A stretch of 7,054 nucleotides of DNA from NCBI GenBank assembly GCA_030646595.1, contig JAUSKS010000320.1, positions 1-7,054 on the forward strand. Reading direction: 5' to 3'. The notes under the pieces are model-generated. The model searched no databases. It was not told the DNA's origin and saw only the letters and a list, made by a program, of their open reading frames with translations. The translations under genes were made by a program, and so were the position numbers. This DNA comes from Gallionellaceae bacterium. Its GTDB lineage: Bacteria > Pseudomonadota > Gammaproteobacteria > Burkholderiales > Gallionellaceae. This document shows, one piece after another, positions 6,109-7,054 of this stretch; position 1 is the stretch's first letter; each line of letters opens with the position of its first letter.

Positions 6109-6682
6109 CAGGCTTCGTCTTCTCCTCGCCGGTGACAAACCCGATCGGCCGTTTCTTTGGCGGCTCAGGTGGCGTCATCAACTCTCGTATGGCATCGAAC
6201 ACCTGCTTGAGTTGAGCGCGCGTATTGCGCGCAAAGGAATCGTGTTGCAAGGCCAGTGCTTCGGTGGTTTGCTCCAGATCATCCAGGCGCAAAACCAATT
6301 CCTTGTGCGTCACAACCAATTCGCGCAGGCGCACGAAGGCGCGCACCACATACACACCCATCTCAATGGCCTGCGGAGAATTCAACACATTCGCCGCTTG
6401 AATTGCCCCGTGCTCGGTAAAAGCATAGGGCAACGTCCTTGCAAACTTGAGCTGGGCGAGGTGGTCACAATTTGTGACCACCTCTGCTTTCTCCGCAGGG
6501 GAAAGCTGAAACATGAAATCTGCCGGGAAGCGCTCCTGATTGCGTTTGACCGCTTGATTAAGCGCCTTGGTCGGTACGCCATAGAGTTCGGCCAGATCGG
6601 CATCAATGATCACCTTCTGATTGCGGATTACCAGAATACGGTTTTCAATACGAGGCAGCAGGGCGAGGGTGTGGATACTCAT
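6098..6682 (-). CDS. ORF6N-domain DNA-binding protein
   Basis: The 194-residue protein carries an ORF6N domain (PF10543, related to KilA-N/Bro-type domains of phages and large DNA viruses) at about 10-95. Visible blocks are RIENRILVIRNQKVIIDADLAELYGV (11-36), LNQAVKRNQERFPADFMFQL (41-60) and LPYAFTEHGAI (84-94). A helical, coiled-coil-prone stretch follows (about 115-168) and then a proline- and lysine-rich tail. Such proteins are known from phages and chromosomal mobile regions; their role is mostly untested, and DNA binding is inferred. The start ATG overlaps the stop of a 62-codon antitoxin-like gene (ATGA) and lacks its own Shine-Dalgarno box, so translation is probably coupled. The same layout in the neighbouring antitoxin-PIN pair suggests it occupies the effector slot of a toxin-antitoxin-like module, but regulation by this protein is equally possible. 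A 27-bp perfect DNA palindrome lies within the codons for EVVTNCDHL. Confidence 0.88.
   Translation of the reverse strand: MSIHTLALLPRIENRILVIRNQKVIIDADLAELYGVPTKALNQAVKRNQERFPADFMFQLSPAEKAEVVTNCDHLAQLKFARTLPYAFTEHGAIQAANVLNSPQAIEMGVYVVRAFVRLRELVVTHKELVLRLDDLEQTTEALALQHDSFARNTRAQLKQVFDAIRELMTPPEPPKKRPIGFVTGEEKTKPAPD
6458..6484. repeat. 27-bp palindrome inside the ORF6N coding sequence
   Basis: GAGGTGGTCACAA (6458-6470) and TTGTGACCACCTC (6472-6484) are perfect 13-bp arms around one central base. On the coding strand it spells the EVVTNCDHL segment, which I recall as common in ORF6N proteins. A stem this long in mRNA or as a cruciform is unusual inside a gene. Confidence 0.95.
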
Positions 6683-6867
6683 TTAGCGACTGGTCGGGGC
6701 CTCACTTTTAAGCTGACCGCGCTCGATGAGCGCATCAGATAGTTGACCGCTTGCTGTCTGCGCAGCGCGTTTGATAACAGGCGATCCAGTGCCTGTGGCG
6801 TCAGCAGCCCGGCAGCCTGTGCAGCTTGCGCGGTAGCATCGGGCAATTCAATCTGAATCTTGATCAT
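6679..6867 (-). CDS. Small antitoxin-like protein coupled to the ORF6N gene
   Basis: The 62-residue product MIKIQIELPDATAQAAQAAGLL... is related over about its first 40 residues to the PIN-module antitoxin (shared LPD, AQAAGLLTP, LL, A and RR positions). It is therefore probably the antitoxin-like or DNA-binding partner in an antitoxin-ORF6N pair. The start at 6867 is chosen because an AAAGGA box (centred near 6876) lies 6 nt upstream; the frame is open to 6900. The stop overlaps the ORF6N ATG. After about residue 43 the sequence (MRSSSAVSLKVRPRPVAK) no longer resembles the relative. A shift of one base there would give SDALIERGQLKSEAPTSR, ending in a TAA that abuts the ORF6N ATG, so a one-base deletion may have altered the tail. 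Function is inferred from relation and context. Confidence 0.65.
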   Translation of the reverse strand: MIKIQIELPDATAQAAQAAGLLTPQALDRLLSNALRRQQAVNYLMRSSSAVSLKVRPRPVAK

Positions 6868-6883
6868 GACCTGTCCTTTCTTT

Positions 6884-7054
6884 TTAGTGGCGTACTGCAT
6901 TCACTTCCGCTTGAATCTCATCCATAGCCAGCGGCTTACTGCCCGCCTTGGAGGCACGTTCTGCTCCGGCCAACAAAGCTTGTGCAGCACGACGGCGCAT
7001 CGCATCCTTGAGCAAGTTAGATACAGCCTCAGGCGTCAACAACCCTGCGGCCTG
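6884..7054 (-). CDS. Second copy of the VapB-like antitoxin (5' part outside the window)
   Basis: From the window edge, 56 residues (QAAGLLTPEAVSNLLKDAMR to KPLAMDEIQAEVNAVRH) and a TAA are readable in frame without interruption. They match the antitoxin of the PIN module almost exactly, with one internal change (Asn to Asp before EIQAE) and a different end (AVRH-stop instead of AVRRSRRSDTRA). It has no PIN gene downstream: 16 bp after its stop the 62-codon antitoxin-like gene begins, so all three genes from the edge to the ORF6N gene are likely one minus-strand operon whose promoter lies outside. It may be an orphan antitoxin left after toxin loss. Confidence 0.8.
   Translation of the reverse strand, partial: QAAGLLTPEAVSNLLKDAMRRRAAQALLAGAERASKAGSKPLAMDEIQAEVNAVRH
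6889..7054. repeat. Direct repeat copy B (partial antitoxin gene)
   Basis: It matches 5577-5742 with four mismatches in 166 bp and may continue beyond the right edge. Recombination between the copies would remove or duplicate the 1.3-kb ORF6N module. Confidence 0.95.

Noticed and set aside
5981..6742. 253-codon plus-strand ORF
   Set aside because: It lies opposite the clearly recognisable ORF6N gene and its antitoxin-like partner, has no familiar motif, and starts in a repeat-rich spacer.

Overview
The window looks like an accessory stretch of a Gram-negative bacterial chromosome, most likely betaproteobacterial (a Nitrosomonadales or Gallionellaceae-type lithotroph would fit). That placement is inferred from a DmsB-DmsC-type respiratory fusion, GC-rich core codon use, and short REP-like inverted repeats of a kind common in beta- and gammaproteobacteria. 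No rRNA or tRNA gene, CRISPR array or complete mobile element was seen.

Left part (1-1762): the end of a respiratory molybdoenzyme operon. One long gene, open at the left edge, fuses an electron-transfer subunit with 16 cluster-ligating cysteines to an eight-helix quinone-reactive membrane anchor. The catalytic molybdopterin subunit is expected just off the left edge. A 333-bp spacer with no convincing gene follows.

Middle part (2096-4939): an AT-richer defence or selfish module. An AbiEii/AbiGii-type nucleotidyltransferase toxin gene (+) and an AbiEi-type antitoxin/regulator gene (-) face each other and overlap tail to tail by 24 bp, whereas classical AbiE systems are co-directional operons. 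The leader of the antitoxin gene and the AT-rich DNA upstream hold three palindromes (29, 38 and 28 bp). All are built on the same 12-bp core, AGTATATATACT, but have unrelated arms that are each almost or exactly self-complementary. A truncated IS4-family transposase follows.

Right part (5066-7054, all minus strand): a decaying array of small toxin-antitoxin-like modules. Reading leftwards from the right edge: a partial antitoxin gene; a 62-codon antitoxin-like gene joined by an ATGA overlap to an ORF6N-domain gene; then a second, complete copy of the first antitoxin joined by an ATGA overlap to a PIN-domain (COG1569-type) toxin gene. The PIN gene is broken by one in-frame TAA. The two antitoxin copies share a 166-bp direct repeat (4 mismatches, about 98% identity). 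The DNA downstream of both modules also shares a terminator-derived repeat, so the array probably grew by duplication with different effector genes in the same slot.

The most interesting points are the three core-sharing palindromes beside the convergent AbiE-like pair, and the antitoxin-ORF6N couple that copies the layout of the antitoxin-PIN couple.
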